Notes: generated from the sequence alone by a model not told the origin. A stretch of 64,000 bases of DNA from Dryas octopetala (GCA_963921425.1 OY992833.1:26584698-26648697), one strand, 5' to 3'. Counted from the first letter of the stretch, positions 1 to 13,469 are shown. Made by a program: numbers and translations.

Positions 1-223
1 GATGTAGCAGCTTTAAGGTATAAGAGATGCAAATTCGTAGCAGCATGGTTTGTAAAGACAGGAGCTTTTGATCCCATGAAGTATTGAATTGAAATTCTAC
101 AGAGTGTGTTGATAAGTACAATAAAAATGTTGAGCAAAAAAGTAAACTAAAAGAGTAACACTGTTCAAAGACAAGTGAACCATCATGAAGAAACTGATCG
201 AACAAAAACTATAAATTATGTAC

Positions 224-3200
224 CATGAGTGTAAAACCAATCCGCTCCACAGGCATGACCGGCCAGTCTTCCAGTCGAGGAATGTGTGTCACTCCAAATA
301 CATACCTGCAATAATTGGACACTGATCAGATCTTGCATCTAATCTAAGCTGATATCCGCACCAACACATACAAATCAACAGATGGACAGGATCATTGTCC
401 AAGGGAACTCTTAATCCCCTTTATTCACTTTCAGTTAGCATAAAGAGATCTTTTTCCCACGTAGTCAAAGATTATTGTCCCAGGCCTAGTAATACTTCTC
501 CCCCTTTCAGAGTGTTGAATGCAAACAATTTTAATGCAAACACATGCACAACTGCGCACACGCACATTAACATCTTAAATCTTTTTAGAGAGATAGAAGT
601 TTATTCACCAAAGAACAATGTCTGCTTCTTCCAGTGACCTATTTTGCTGAACCCAAGTGGCCAATCCCTCCCCAATACGTGGATTTTGATTAGGAAATTC
701 TCCTCCAGGATACATTTCATCGCGTGCATAAGATGTGACCCAAAGATTATGCTTCAAAAAAGCAGCTCTTCTCAGAAATTTTGCCTCAGAACCAGCCAAT
801 GGTAAACAATTTGAACCAGGTACTAGCTTGTAACCTGTTAGCTGCCCAGTCCTGTTGACGTTTCTGGTATTTCTGACCTAAAATAAGCAAATGGCATGCG
901 GCATTCAAGGAATTAATACACTACATTAAACCAAAAAAATTAAAATTTTAAATTTTGAAACATAACACTATTTCAATAGCAAATAACTATATGTAATTCA
1001 GGTATATGTGTTTGAGCAATAGCGAATCACATAGACCTTCTGCAACACGTTCAAAGCAAAAGAGAAGAAAAAAAAAATCACACGAACATGCTCTGTTGTC
1101 AATGCAAATCATCAATTCTAAAACAGAGCAATTATGTAAATTCCATAAACTATGAATCAGGCAAGATGAATCATACAATTCAAACAGCAATTGACAAATT
1201 AATGTTTCAATCAGCATAGATGAAGATTAGATGGGCTATGTATGAGCCTTCTAACAATAATGTAATATGCCTAGCGTAAGAAAAAGATAAATACAGTCAT
1301 GTATCTTCAACAATAAGTACTGATTATGATTCAGTTTTTAACAATAAAAGTAGCATAAACACCAAAAAATGCTCATCATTATTTATATAGAAAGCAATGA
1401 CCAATATGAGATTGGGGGGGTTGGAAGAAAAGAGAACACATTATTCTAATAAGAACTTCAACAAGGTTTCTGTCTTACAATCCAATGGCGCGCAGATAAA
1501 GGATTGCAATCACGCATTGCTTGCAATTCTGATTTCAGCAGTTTTTCTTCAGCATAGAATGCATTATTATGAACATTGTTCTTTCCTGGTTCTTCAACTT
1601 TAACATTTACTTCAACCACCTGAGGGAAAAAAAAAAAAAAAAAAGGAGAAGAAGAAGAAGAAGCAAGTTAATGGCAATGATTTTCTAAACCAAATAGCGT
1701 TATGATTATCAATATCTTCAAAGAGCAAGAAATAGGAAAGACCCAGAGACCATAATGAGGTGAGCAAAACGATATTTAAAATTCAAATTTGAAATGCTTA
1801 AATATGGAATGATAGGAAAGACCCTCTATATGTTTCCATCATTTCGTAAAGCATCAGCCTCCATTCCAGCAAATCTGGGAACCTAATATTCAAAATCTCA
1901 CATATAACTGAGGCATCATTTCATATAGTCTACTAGATTCCTAGGGCCTGAGCTAACCTCCAGATCTACATATCAGGAGATCTTTCCCACAATTATTCTG
2001 TGGAGGGTCAAAGCTGATACGCAAAGTTCTTTAACCTCAACACCCAAGGGAAGCATCACACCCAAGCTCTAGTCACTAAATTCATTGACCCATGAAACAC
2101 TTGAAGAACAACCAATACAAGACATGAGTAATGAATGATTTATCAAAGAAGACTTAACATAACAACAACAAAAATACCCCCACCCCCTCCCCCCTTCACT
2201 AAAAAAAAAAAAGAGAATTAAGAAAAAACAGTACAAACATTGGAATTGGAATCAAAGCAAGAGGCTACTCAGTCCTTCAATTGCAACACGACTATCCATA
2301 TTTCTTGCTAAAAGAATTGAGAGTGAAAAGGAACTTGGATGTTATCTTTATCAACATAAATTTTGATAGATTAAAACCTGATATAACAAACTATAGAAGT
2401 ATAACAAAGAAAGAATCCCAAAAACACATGTATGACCTGATTGAAAGTTTCACCAGGCTTACTATCAACGGCCATGTCCATACGAGCTACAAAAAAGTGT
2501 TGATGCACAGGTGCATATAGTCCAGGTGCAATAGTTGTACCATACTTTCGGGTTTCTCCTGGTTGCAGTGCACCTAAGCTTAGTATTCCTGTAAGTTTCA
2601 CCTCAGCTTCAATATGCCCATCCTATAAGAGAAAGTTGATAAGCATCAGTCTCTAATCAAATGGAATTAGAAGCACGCAGATATTAATTACAGTAAGGGA
2701 ATCCAAATGCTGCCAACAAGATGTTGGCCTAGCCCCATTACAGTACAGGGCATCTGTAACTTAATAAGAATTGAGAACAGGACGTGAGTGATTCTTCTAA
2801 TCAAGGCAATACAAGCAAATTAAATCATAGTGAAATCAAGGAAGATTATAGCTTGCCTGATAAAAATGCCAGTAAAATCCATATTCATAGTTAGCAACAG
2901 TGCAAATAAAAGACACTGTCAGCCTTCTTGATCGTCGAACTTCTGCTAAACCTGTTCTCCAATCCTGGTGCTTCCATAAGATTCCATGATCCTCCTCATG
3001 CAAGCAAACACAATTCTCAATTGTTTCAACACCCCCAGTGAAGTTTGTAAAGTGAGCATCAAAGTACTTGATATAGCCTAAACAATCACAACCCTGCAAC
3101 AATAAGGTTATGTCAAAAAGTGTACATAATCCAACAAAGAAAGAGATGGAAGGAGAAAATGGGTATAGGGAAAGTATCCTGACCTTTTTAAGAGAATGTG

Positions 3201-5335
3201 CATTTTTCCCCAGCCCATCTTCCCCAGCATCAAATGCATTTTTCCTGTAATGTGGATCATTTGGATCTCCATAAGGAACCACCATCTCAACAAAACTTAA
3301 CCTGTGGGCCACAGGCCTCCGGCCAAAACTACCGTCAATATACGCGACAGAATAGATAACCAAACCTTCTTTGGAAGTAAAACCAATTCGGAAATTCCAC
3401 TGCCAACCAGAAAGAAAAAGAGAATAACAATCAATACGAGTATACGACATGCTGATCTGAGACAATCCAATGGTGTAGTTCCACAAAATAAGCAAGAACC
3501 TTCTGCCATTCAACAAAGTGGCCATTAACACGAAAACTTGGCCCTTCAGGTTGAATAATCTGTAGGGGTTTTACGTCACTTCGATCAACACCGCCTCTTG
3601 TTTCACCTGGAGTATAATTTCTCAACGGATCAGCAGGAGGCAGGGGAACAAGTTTACGGTCTTCAAATTCAAGAACCACCATATTTTGGATATCAACAAG
3701 TACATGGATTCCTTCAACTGGACGAGCATAGCCATTTTCCATAGGGCAATCACTCTCAGTTCTACAGAAGATAAGTGGCTTAGCAAGCCTGCGGCTAGGA
3801 GCATCAGCATTACTGTGATATCCAGTGCACCTGTTAAAAAGAGTCGCAACAACATTACACAACGAGCTAAACATACATTGAAATCATATTCTCACAACAT
3901 ATTCATTTGAAAAAAAAAAAAAAACTCAATTTAAACTAACCATGGGTCCACCATTACAAGGTCCATATCCTCAATACCCCTCTTCTTCATTGCTTCCCGA
4001 AATGGAAGAAAGTCCTTTACAACAGCTTCACATTCAGCATATTCCACAGCATCCTGTACTTTCAGTAACAATGTTGAAATTCTTTTTGACAATGGAAAAG
4101 GCATGCATAAATAATAATCAAGAAACTATAATCCTTAGCAGGCTGTACATACCATGGGAGGCTGAACATCTGGAACAACTTTGGATGAAATGACTTTACC
4201 CCTGTGGTGACCACCTCGAGTTGCTGCATGAACTTCTGATAGTTCAACAATCCAGATGCTTGTCTCATTTGACTTTTTGTTATAAACTACAAGCCTCGCT
4301 TGCCTCGGAGGAAGTTTACTAGGAATCAAAGGTCCACCTTTCGTTCTGGGAAGCAATGATGGCTGGAAAGGAGGGAAGAAATACGCATCTGCCAGTGCAA
4401 CCACAAGTTTATCTGGTTCTACCAAAGCTACTTCAACAAAGCGCATGCTATCCCTTACCTGATCAAAAATGAATCAACTTATCAAATCCTTAAATGAGCA
4501 AACCAATCATCTACACTGAATCTTGGTTCCAAAATCCAACCCATATTTTAGGCTAAAAGATAATCAATAATTCAACAATAGTAGTGTAATAAACCTCAGG
4601 GGTTGCTCCAGCTGCCCTGACAGTGGCCACTGCCACAGAGATTTCAGCAGCAGATAAAGGCTCCAAAGGATGGCTGGATTGAGCCCTCAACATCACTGGG
4701 ATGCCTATGAGACCAAGTAAACAACAATCATAAGAAACATATCTGCGATCCTGCTTGAATCGGTAAGCATTGAATTTTGAAAAACTGAGAGATTTTTTTT
4801 TTTTTTTTTTCTGTTCAGCAAAGACCAGCTTAATATGAATGTGACTTCCTCCTTTTTTTTTTTTTAATGAGGTCAAAACACTGCAAAGAAAAAATAAAAA
4901 GGATAAGAAAATAAAAAGGAAAAAAGACGAATTTCGCGTGTAAGATTTTGGACCCCAGAAGACTGGAAAAGTGAATCCATTCGACCAACTATCACACGTC
5001 AACCCAAGAAGCAGCTCATTTTGCTTTCATATTCTCAGCAACCAAACAATAAAAAGAGAATCACTTCATTGTCTTCAAATACAGATTACTAGAAAGAAAA
5101 CGGAAAGAAGACAGTAATTAAGCATTTTGTAGCTAAAATCCGAACCTTTAGTGGCAGTTGTGTTTGGTGAAGAAGCAGGAAGGGAGTCGAGGGGTCGGAT
5201 CAGGGTCGGCACGGAGGGTCGGTTGCGGATCGGATCGTCGGACGGATCGGAGGCCGAGACGGTCCAATTTTGAAGCGAGTCGGAGGCCTTTCGGAGCAGA
5301 GTCGAAGGCGTCGCTTTTTCCTGAGTTGCGGCCAT
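224..5335 (-). CDS. CuAO: Copper amine oxidase, zeta type (3' end off window)
   Basis: Primary amine oxidase, which oxidises polyamines or other primary amines to aldehyde, ammonia and H2O2 using copper and topaquinone. Exons on the minus strand: 5335-5146, 4704-4595, 4458-4153, 4053-3941, 3830-3500, 3399-3184, 3093-2857, 2622-2437, 1619-1479, 877-609 and 305-224, giving 727 codons. The exon coding for the conserved HGFFNCSP-type C-terminus lies left of base 1, so the gene is cut by the window and not broken. Visible active site: catalytic Asp in [11 protein letters not shown], topaquinone Tyr at about residue 491 in ANYEYG, two copper His in APVHQHFF, and a third in [10 protein letters not shown]. 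The N-terminal ~70 residues are Ser/Thr/Pro-rich and poorly conserved. Family resemblance is to Arabidopsis At2g42490 (recalled). Exon 7 ends at a GC donor. The start ATG at 5335 follows a 5' leader that runs to about 5480. Confidence 0.93.
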
Positions 5336-5339
5336 TGTA

Positions 5340-5806
5340 AAGGGTTGGCGAGCTCACCGTATCCACCGTAGTAACTGTCACCGTAGTAGTTTTCCACTGA
5401 CATACAGGCATACAGCAATGCCTCTCTCAGCCAACAAACGCTCTCCGACTTCCTCGCTCTTTCTCTGCAACTTTCTCTTTCTGTCTCACTCTGACATCAA
5501 AATAGTAGTAAATGTTTAGATGGGTTTGGGCCTTTGGGGGATTTGGGAACTGTTTGTATATCGTTTTCTAGTTTTCTTTAAACAAGGCCAGAGCGGAGCT
5601 GCGGAGGTCAGAGTAAGGACAAAGGAGGTATGGAGTGGAGCGATAGGAGCTTCCACTTGTAAGAGACGTCGTTCTGCTGATCTCTAAAATTGTATTTCTG
5701 GGCCCTTTATCTCAACGTCACGTCACGCCACGCCTCCACCTAACATCACACCGTAACACGTTTGCCCATAATTTGAAGGCTTTTTTATATTTTATTCGCC
5801 TGAACT
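5340..5806. other. Amine oxidase 5' leader and promoter region
   Basis: Non-coding. The part next to 5335 is pyrimidine-rich when read on the minus strand, as expected for the 5' leader and core promoter of the amine oxidase gene. No clear TATA box was identified. The left end runs into the target duplication of the transposon that begins at 5807. Confidence 0.4.
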
Positions 5807-6226
5807 CAAGAATTTCGCCGAAAATTTCGTTTTTTTGGGTCACCGAAATTTTATCTCATACCCAATTATTTTCGGTAATTATTTCGGCGAAATTTCGGCT
5901 GGGTTTGGGGGCAGTTTCGGGAAAATTGGCAAAATCTTCGATCCGCCACCGTGCGGGGTCGTCGGAGCCAGGGAAGCACATGGGCAGACTCACCGTGACG
6001 AGAGGAAGACAACCCAGGTGATGGGAGGTCGCGTCGTCGCCGGAAAAGTGAGATCGCCGCCGGAGCTCCAAGGATCGGCCTCAGCTGGTTCGCGACTCGG
6101 GGGAGGTTTCTGGGCTGCGCCGCCACCAGGGGGAGGAAGAAGGAAGAATGGCGAGGAGATCTGGGCCGGTCCCGTTGCCAGCCATGGCTGGACGCGCCGG
6201 TGGCAGGCGCGGCGAAGGTGAGGCAC

Positions 6227-6270
<44 letters not shown>

Positions 6271-7212
6271 CAGGAGAGAGGAGAGAGAATGGGATAAAAA
6301 TCTGGTTTTTGGGTTTTAAAACCCCTTTTGTAAAAATTACAAAATTGCCCTTTACTTTAAATGTCCGTAACTTTCAAACCATAACTCCGATCGACGCGTG
6401 CTACGTGTCTACGAACTCGTGAACTCGAGACCTATCCAACGTGCCCAAAGTCCGAATCAAAAGTCCACTAAATTTAAAAGTTAACTTTGGGTCAAGCCTA
6501 ATTTAAAACAAAAATAATTAAATAATTAAAATTAAATTAAAACCTTTTTAAATTCCAAATAAATTCTCAAAATCCTTAAAATAAATTCTCAAAATATTTA
6601 AAATAATTATTTAGAAAATACAGGGCCTCACAGAAAAGGGGCTGGGAGGGGCTGGGTGAGGGGGGGTGTGTCGGGGATGGACTGGGTTGGGGGGAGAGAG
6701 GCAGGGGGCTGGTGCTTGGTGGGGAAGAATACCCTAAAGGGCCTAAATCATAATATCTTATACCATATGGTCCATATCTTAAAGAACATACAGTATATAG
6801 AGTTTAGTGCATAGATTATAGAGTATAAAGAATATTAGAATATATAGAGTATATAGGGTTTAGTATTAGGGTTAGTGTATAAATTATAGAGTATAAAGAA
6901 TATACTGATTTCATTATTCATTATACTAATTTTGTTTAACAGTTTTTGCCTCTCCAACGCACATTATATTCATCTTATATCACATGAAACCTATTATATA
7001 ATTTGGTTTATTCAATGTTTTTTATTAATATAGTAGATAATATGTTAAATAAACATATGGTCAAGTTTCATTCAAAATTTCCATATTTTGATAAAAATTT
7101 CCGTCGTTTTTATCTAATTTTATCGAAATCGAAATTTTAATCGAAATTTCCACGAAAATTTCCGTCGAAATTTCCATCGAAAATTTCCTCGAAACCGAAA
7201 TTTTACTCCTTG
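5807..7212. mobile_element. Non-autonomous DNA transposon A (hAT-like, 8-bp TSD)
   Basis: A 1,406-bp element flanked by the duplicated 8-mer CCTGAACT (5799-5806 and 7213-7220; one more base, G, also matches on the outside). Its right end reads CAAGGAGTAAAATTTCGG on the minus strand. The left end begins CAAGAATTTCGCCG, so the terminal repeats are eroded but related. The right 250 bp (about 6955-7212) closely match the right 230 bp of element B at 7737-9159, which defines one family. The interior has a GC-rich stretch with a GA microsatellite and no transposase. Superfamily is inferred from the 8-bp duplication and CAAGG-type ends. A Mutator-like origin with 9-bp duplication is the alternative. 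Confidence 0.7.
6229..6267. repeat. (GA)n microsatellite
   Basis: About 19 uninterrupted GA dinucleotides inside transposon A. Confidence 0.95.
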
Positions 7213-7736
7213 CCTGAACTTTAGGTTTAATCTTACTTTATTATTTAAAAAAATATTATGTTAATTTACTATCTGAATTAAAAATTTGTTACAATGTACC
7301 ATCTTTAGCTAATTTTATCTAAAATTTTGTTAAAAATAAGAGTATTTTGATCTTTTTAAGTTTCTATTGTTAGAAAAAAATAGTTTTTTTACATTTTACT
7401 TTCTTTGACACAATAAAAAATTAATTTAAAAAGATTAAAACACCATTATTTTTAACAAAAATTTAGACAAAATAAGACAGAGGTGACATATTGCAACAAA
7501 TTTTTAATTCATGTGATAAATTGACACAATTTTTTTTTAAATGGTGAAGTAAGATTGAGCCCAAAATTTAAGTGAATAAAATGTAATAAAACCTAATTTT
7601 GAGGGTTTAAGAGTTTCTTAAATGATCCCAAAAAACGTAACCTTTATTTATTATCTTTAAAGATAAAGTGAACTAACTTTAACTTACACAACAATTACAA
7701 TAATTTTCGTAAGTCAGTAGTAGCTGCAGTTGCAAC

Positions 7737-9159
7737 TAAGGAGTAAAATTTCGTTTTTAAGAGGTATAAAAATTTGAACACCATATCAAATAAATTTCAA
7801 AAAATTTCGCCGAAATTTTCAATGTAGAGGCCGGAGAGAGAGAGGGAAGGAGAGCACCGTCGCCGGAGGGAGAGAAGAGATCGAAGAGGGTGTTGCAGAG
7901 CCGCGCCGTCGTCGGAGGGAGGGAAGAGATCCGGAGAGGGACAGTGAAGAAAGAGATTAGGAAGGGAGGAGGGAGAGGGAAGAGAGAGATTATGAAGGGA
8001 GAAGAAAAGAAAAACTGGAGAAAAAAAAAAAAGCAAGGCCACTGCCCACTGGAACAGGAAGAAGACGAAGGCCATTGGAGGAAGAAGAGGAAAAGGAGGA
8101 AGTGTGGGAAGAAGAGGAAAATGAAAGAAAAAAAAAAAAAAAAAGAAAGGAAAAGGAAAAAAAAAAAGGAAAAGAAAAGAAAAGGAAAGAAAAAAAAAAG
8201 AAAGAAATTTTTTTTAAAGGTAGATTGAGATTTGGAGTCTTTAGGTAATTAGAAAAAAAAAAAAAGTTTGAGATTTTATTTTGAGTTTGATTTGGTCATT
8301 TTGGTGTTTCGTTTAGTTGTAAACATAAATTATAAAAAAAATAATTTATCCACTGGAACAGGAAGAAGACGAAGACGAAGGCCACTGGAGGAAGAAGAGG
8401 AAAAAGAAAGAAAAAAAAAAGAAGAGAAAAGAAAGGAAAAGGAAAAAAAAAAGGAAAGAAAAAAAAAAGAGAAAAGAAAGAACAGGAAAAAAAACAAAAA
8501 AAAAGGAAAGAAATATATATATTTTTTTTAAGGTAGATTGAGATTTGGAGTCTTTAGGCAATTGAAAAGAAAAAAATTGTTTGAGATTTTATTTGGAGTT
8601 TGATTTGATCATTTTGGTGTTTCGTTTAGTTGTAAACATAAATTATTAAAAAAAAAAATTTATTCCCTTATCATGAAGTTTCATTTCCTTATTATTTAAT
8701 TTTTCAATTTCGATAATTTGTAAAATTGAAATTTTAGGTAAACTGTTATCTCGGATTGGTTATATTTTAACCCAATTCGGGTTAATTTAACTATCGAAGA
8801 CAATTTCCAAGTCTCTTTGAGTAAACCTGTTACTTTTCGTTGCCACATTGGTGATTTATTCGTGTAATTTTATTATGTAATTATTAATTAGTGAAATATT
8901 TTTTTAATAGTATTATCTTCAGCGCGCATTATATTCATCACATATCATATGAAATCTACTATATTATTTGATTTCTTCAATATTTTTTATCAATGTAGTA
9001 AATAATATGTTAAATAAACATATGATCAAGTTTTATTCAAAATTTTCATATTTTGATAGCACTTTTCATTATTTTTGTCCAATTTTATCAAAATTTCCGT
9101 AAAAATTTCCGTCGAAATTTCCATCGAAAATTTCCTCGAAACCGAAATTTTACTCCTTG
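7737..9159. mobile_element. Non-autonomous DNA transposon B (same family as A)
   Basis: A 1,423-bp element with 8-bp target duplication GTTGCAAC (7729-7736 and 9160-9167). Terminal inverted repeats match well: TAAGGAGTAAAATTTCG on the left against CAAGGAGTAAAATTTCG on the right (read on the minus strand). The right end is homologous to that of element A. The interior is purine-rich (GA/AAG) with an internal direct duplication and no transposase domain. The long GA-rich open frames here are low-complexity and not believed to be genes. Confidence 0.75.
8046..8665. repeat. Tandem duplication (~304 bp x 2) inside transposon B
   Basis: The segment starting CACTGGAACAGGAAGAAGAC occurs at about 8047 and again at 8351. 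Each copy runs through an AAG-rich tract into AGGTAGATTGAGATTTGGAG and then a shared AT-rich tail ending in a poly-A stretch. The copies differ mainly in the length of the A-rich tracts. Confidence 0.85.
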
Positions 9160-9167
9160 GTTGCAAC

Positions 9168-11539
9168 CATAGTTATAGTTGTTGATCGATTTTTGTTTTG
9201 TTTTCTACTTGAATTTTAATATTTACGAAGTTTATTATAAATTTTTTTATAGTGTATTTAATTATGTTTTAGAGAATTTATCAGTAATATTTAAAGACTT
9301 AAAGTTAATGTTTTTATTTAAGATAAATAGTATAACTACAATATTGTAGTTGAAGCAGGAGTTACCGAGCGATCAGCGCTTTTGTCTTAAAACGTAATAG
9401 CACAGTTCAATATTTGTTTATAAGAAAATTAGTGGTCTTTCACTTATATAGTTATATCAAATAGACTTTTTTTTTTTCTTCTTTAATTTCATTTTTTAAA
9501 TACAATTTGTAGAAAGCAGTTGAAAGCCAGTATTTTTTAAGTTACTTTCAATGAATTTATAATTCCTGAATGAAATATCGATTTCTTTTTTCAACTTGTT
9601 TTTTAAAAAAAATTTTGAAAAAACGAATTAGCTACATGCTTCTCACATGATTTTGATCATTTCGCAATTTAATGATAAAAATTGTTTTATTTTGATACAA
9701 ATAGAGACTGTTTGTTGACCAAACCAACCGTATCCAGCCAAATGGGCGTTTCATCTGTGATTTCTGTGGGCGTATATCAACGCCGTCCACTGTTCCTCAG
9801 AAGAAAATAAAGTAATACAGACATAGTTAATTGGTTTAAGGGGTTAGTGATGAATAGTGTATTATTACCTAACCCAATAATCTACATACATAAGGACCTA
9901 CACCACCAGCTCAGCCTTAGCAAAACAAAACAACTAATATATTGCAGATGACAGCATGCTTATAATTATTCAATTGCCAACGAGAAGAAAAAAAAAAAAG
10001 AGGCAGCATGCTGTTTGTTGATGTTGATGGATTCATTTACGTAAATGGCAATAGCATTATGGTGGGGATAGGGTCCAAAATGACATCAAGGACATGACAT
10101 GACATTATTTAATTTGTGGACACACCTCACAAGCTCACACACACTAGTCACCCACACGGCCACACGTCAACAAGTCAATTGTGTATATCATATCACTACG
10201 ACACTACTTGTGCAGTACTAAATTGCATTAGCTAATTAATCATCTGTTTGACTGTTTGTATTAGGTAAGAGAGAGGTTTTAAAAACCCAAGTGGGTGGTT
10301 TTTTTGTCAAATGATGAAATTCGTAGGCCCAGCTGCAAAAGAGAACAAATACAAAGGAAATAAGAGGTAAAAAGAGGGGATGGAACCCAAGCTCTTAAAA
10401 CCCCAGAAAAATACAAAGCAGTGCACTACAAAACGAAGACAAAAAAACAGAGAGCAAAAAAAAAAAAAAAAAAGATAAAAGGAAAAGTACAAGCAACTGC
10501 TGCTGCGGCATGGCACTACTGCTTGAAATTAAACCGGACAGATGGAAGAGAGGACCGGCCCTAGCAAAAAAAATCAGTGTGGGGGGCCAGGGAGGCCATC
10601 GCTGCGAAGAACCGACACAAGGGAGGATGGGGAATGGTGAGACCAATATCACCATGCACGTCCTCCTTAAGTGGGGTTCCACCTATCTTAAGCATGCACT
10701 ACTAGCTATCTCGCCAGTGATACATAATTAATATGGCCAAGTAGTTGGACTAGTCATTAATGAAATTAAGCATATAGTATCTAACTATCATTTCATGTAA
10801 TCATATTTTTCTATACGGTGTTAAAAGAGATTCCAAATTTTAATTTTCTCTCCTAAATCACATAGAATCAAGCATATAATAAAAGGCCGGCGATAACCTG
10901 ATTAAGCCCCCCCAAGTACCGCAATCCCATTCCATTCATTTTGTATATGAACATGCCTAATTAGATTCAACTCAAAAAGTCTAGCCTATAGTACTACACA
11001 CTGAGATGTTTAGATTTCTCTGGTGGCCCTCATTGCATACATACATACAACTATACAAGGCCAGCTAGAAAAATAATCAAAATTAGATTCACTCAAATTT
11101 TTTTTTAAATTTAAGCACTGTTAGATTTGCGAATCTATAACTTAAGAAGGTATGAGATTTCATTATCATGTTTGGTAAGTATATTGATGGAAATGACACT
11201 AACTTTTACATATATATATATCTCATACCCATTAAGGGAACAATTTGAAACCCTTGGGCCCTTTATTTTTATTTTTATTTTTTTCAAACCCCTTGAATTT
11301 TCTATTCTTATTATTTGGGATTTATTGTGGTTTTTATAACTAAACTACCTCCACTAAAAATTGTAAATATTATATCAACATAATAAATGAGGATCTTGTG
11401 TAATGGGAATTAACCATTTAATCTCTTTGGAATGACCATGAGTATGACATTTCCGAATAAGTTATATAACACATTCCCCAAACCAAACGGGCTCTTAAAG
11501 TCTAACTACAATAAATATCAAATACTTTATCTAAGGACA
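9168..11539. other. Intergenic, AT-rich, no gene seen
   Basis: I see no convincing coding sequence, RNA gene or complete transposon here. There are several homopolymer A/T runs and one moderately GC-rich patch around 10500-10700. All open frames are short and lack recognisable domains. Confidence 0.5.
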
Positions 11540-11810
11540 ATTGACACTAGGGCTCACCAAATAGCCCAAGGCCCGAAGCCCGCCCAGCCCATTGGGCCCG
11601 AAGCCCGATGTGGCCCGACATTTGGGCCGGGCCGGCCCGGCCCGAAAATTTTTTGGGTTGGGCTTGGGCCATCCCCTTGAAGCCCACGGCCCGCCCAAAG
11701 CCCGGCCCGCTTAGGCCCGCTCAAAGCCCGCCCAAAGCCCGGTCCAAAGCCCGGCCCAAAGCCCAAAGCCCGTTTAATATCTTCAATAAAAAAAATATAG
11801 GATTTTGGCT

Positions 11811-11880
11811 ATGTTCTAAATCGAACTTGAGACCTCATAAAACAAATTTCAACTCTCAACCAACTGAGCTAACTAGTTTA
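11811..11880 (-). pseudogene. tRNA-like fragment (SINE or tRNA relic)
   Basis: On the minus strand the sequence contains TAGCTCAGTTGGTTGAG, a good tRNA D-arm/A-box match, followed about 33 nt later by AAGTTCGATTT, a B-box-like T-arm. Spacing fits a tRNA. The acceptor arms do not pair well and no convincing anticodon stem is seen, so this is called a relic inside the hAT left end. Confidence 0.4.
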
Positions 11881-12189
11881 TTTGTCTAATTGGTGAATCA
11901 TAACATATTTAATAGGTTTTTCGTTTGTTTATTCTAATAAATTATTAATATGTTTATTAAGTTATTATATAATTCTATAATGTTAGTAAATACTAAATAA
12001 GTAAATAGTAATAGTGTAAACTATACTATGTAAGTATGTAATACCATAAATAATAAACTTTTAAAATTATATACAACATTACAAATTTACAACTATAATA
12101 AAACATAAATGTATATGTGCATATACAATTTTTATAATACAACTATAATTGAAGTTATTAAACCATGATGGCATGATTGTTCATTAATT

Positions 12190-13115
12190 TAACAATTTGA
12201 ACCGTTCATTTTATATGTTGATAGTCAAATATCATCCTTACAAAAAATCGGTCGAATCGGAATTCATTTACTCGTTCGATTATCATTAAAAAAACCATGA
12301 TCGTTAATTAATTCGACCATCATTACGTCATTTTTACATCTCTGATTGAGCTAATTTTTTGCAAGGATTCTCTTTGAGTGGGGAACTAAAACTTGAACGG
12401 TTCGGATCGTTGAAAACACGATCGATATATGAGCTTCTACATATAAATACACTTGAAGAGTATAATTCTAATAACTTTCTCGTTGAAACCTTATTGTTTT
12501 CATAATTGTGAAGACCACAACGTGATTTCAACAATCTGAACCGTTCATTTTCTATATTCATAGTCAAAGATCATCCTTACAAAAAATCAGCAAAATCGGA
12601 ATTCATCTACCCATTCGATTATCATTAGAAAAACAACGATCATTCATTAATTCGACCACCGTTACGTCATTTTTACATCTCTGATTGAGCTAATTTTTTG
12701 CAAGGATTCTCTTTGAGTGGGGAACTAAAACTTGAACGGTTCGGATCGTTGAAAACACGATCGATATATGAGCTTCTACATATAAATACACTTGAATAGT
12801 TGAAGAGTATAATTCTAATAACTTTCTCGTTGAAACCTTATTGTTTTCATAATTGTGAAGACCACAACGTGATTTCAACAATCTGAACCGTTCATTTTCT
12901 ATATTCATAGTCAAAGATCATCCTTACAAAAAATCAGCAAAATCGGAATTCATCTACCCATTCGATTATCATTAGAAAAACAACGATCGTTCATTAATTC
13001 GACCACCGTTACGTCATTTTTACATCCCCGATCGAGCTAATTTTTTGCATGAATTATTTTTTAGTGAGAAATTAAAATTTGAACGGTTCAGATCGTTAAA
13101 AACACAATTGCATCA
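12190..13115. repeat. ~340-bp tandem repeats (2.7 copies) in the hAT leader
   Basis: Landmarks such as GAGCTAATTTTTTGCA recur at about 12348, 12687 and 13035, giving periods of about 339 and 348 bp. Copy 2 carries a 9-bp insertion around 12796. The third copy is partial and more diverged. Short open frames repeated here are by-products of the repeats and not genes. Confidence 0.85.
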
Positions 13116-13469
13116 TTTGTTTATAAAACATATGTAATAAAATATATAATAAAGCATATATTACACATGTAATAAAATTAAAAAATCCAAACCCCATCCA
13201 AACCCTGAAACCCCATCCAAACGGACCAAACCCCATCCAAACCCCTAAGCCCAAACCCCAAAATACCCTAAACTAATAAAATATTAAACCCTAAAGATAA
13301 GTCATAACTCATAAGTATATAAACCTAAGTCTCACACTCTCACACTTTCACTGTAACCCTAACTCTCAACATTCGCCGCCTCCTTCAACAGTTCAACATC
13401 AGTCATCAGTGATCTGTGATCTCGCCAAACTTCACACTCTCAAGTCTCAAACTTCTCACTTCTCAAACC

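Noticed and set aside
1..223. Searched for the last amine oxidase exon (HGFFNCSP region)
   Set aside because: Not present in either frame on the minus strand; it must lie beyond the left edge.
5835..6226. GC-rich open frames in both strands
   Set aside because: They lie inside non-autonomous transposon A, are Gly/Arg/Pro-rich low complexity, and have no domain.
7890..8531. Lys/Arg/Glu-rich open frames
   Set aside because: Produced by AAG/GAA simple repeats in transposon B; repeated by the internal duplication.
12334..12914. Two near-identical minus-strand open frames (MTMNIENERFRLL...)
   Set aside because: They are the two copies of a 340-bp tandem repeat; no known domain and the third copy does not keep the frame.
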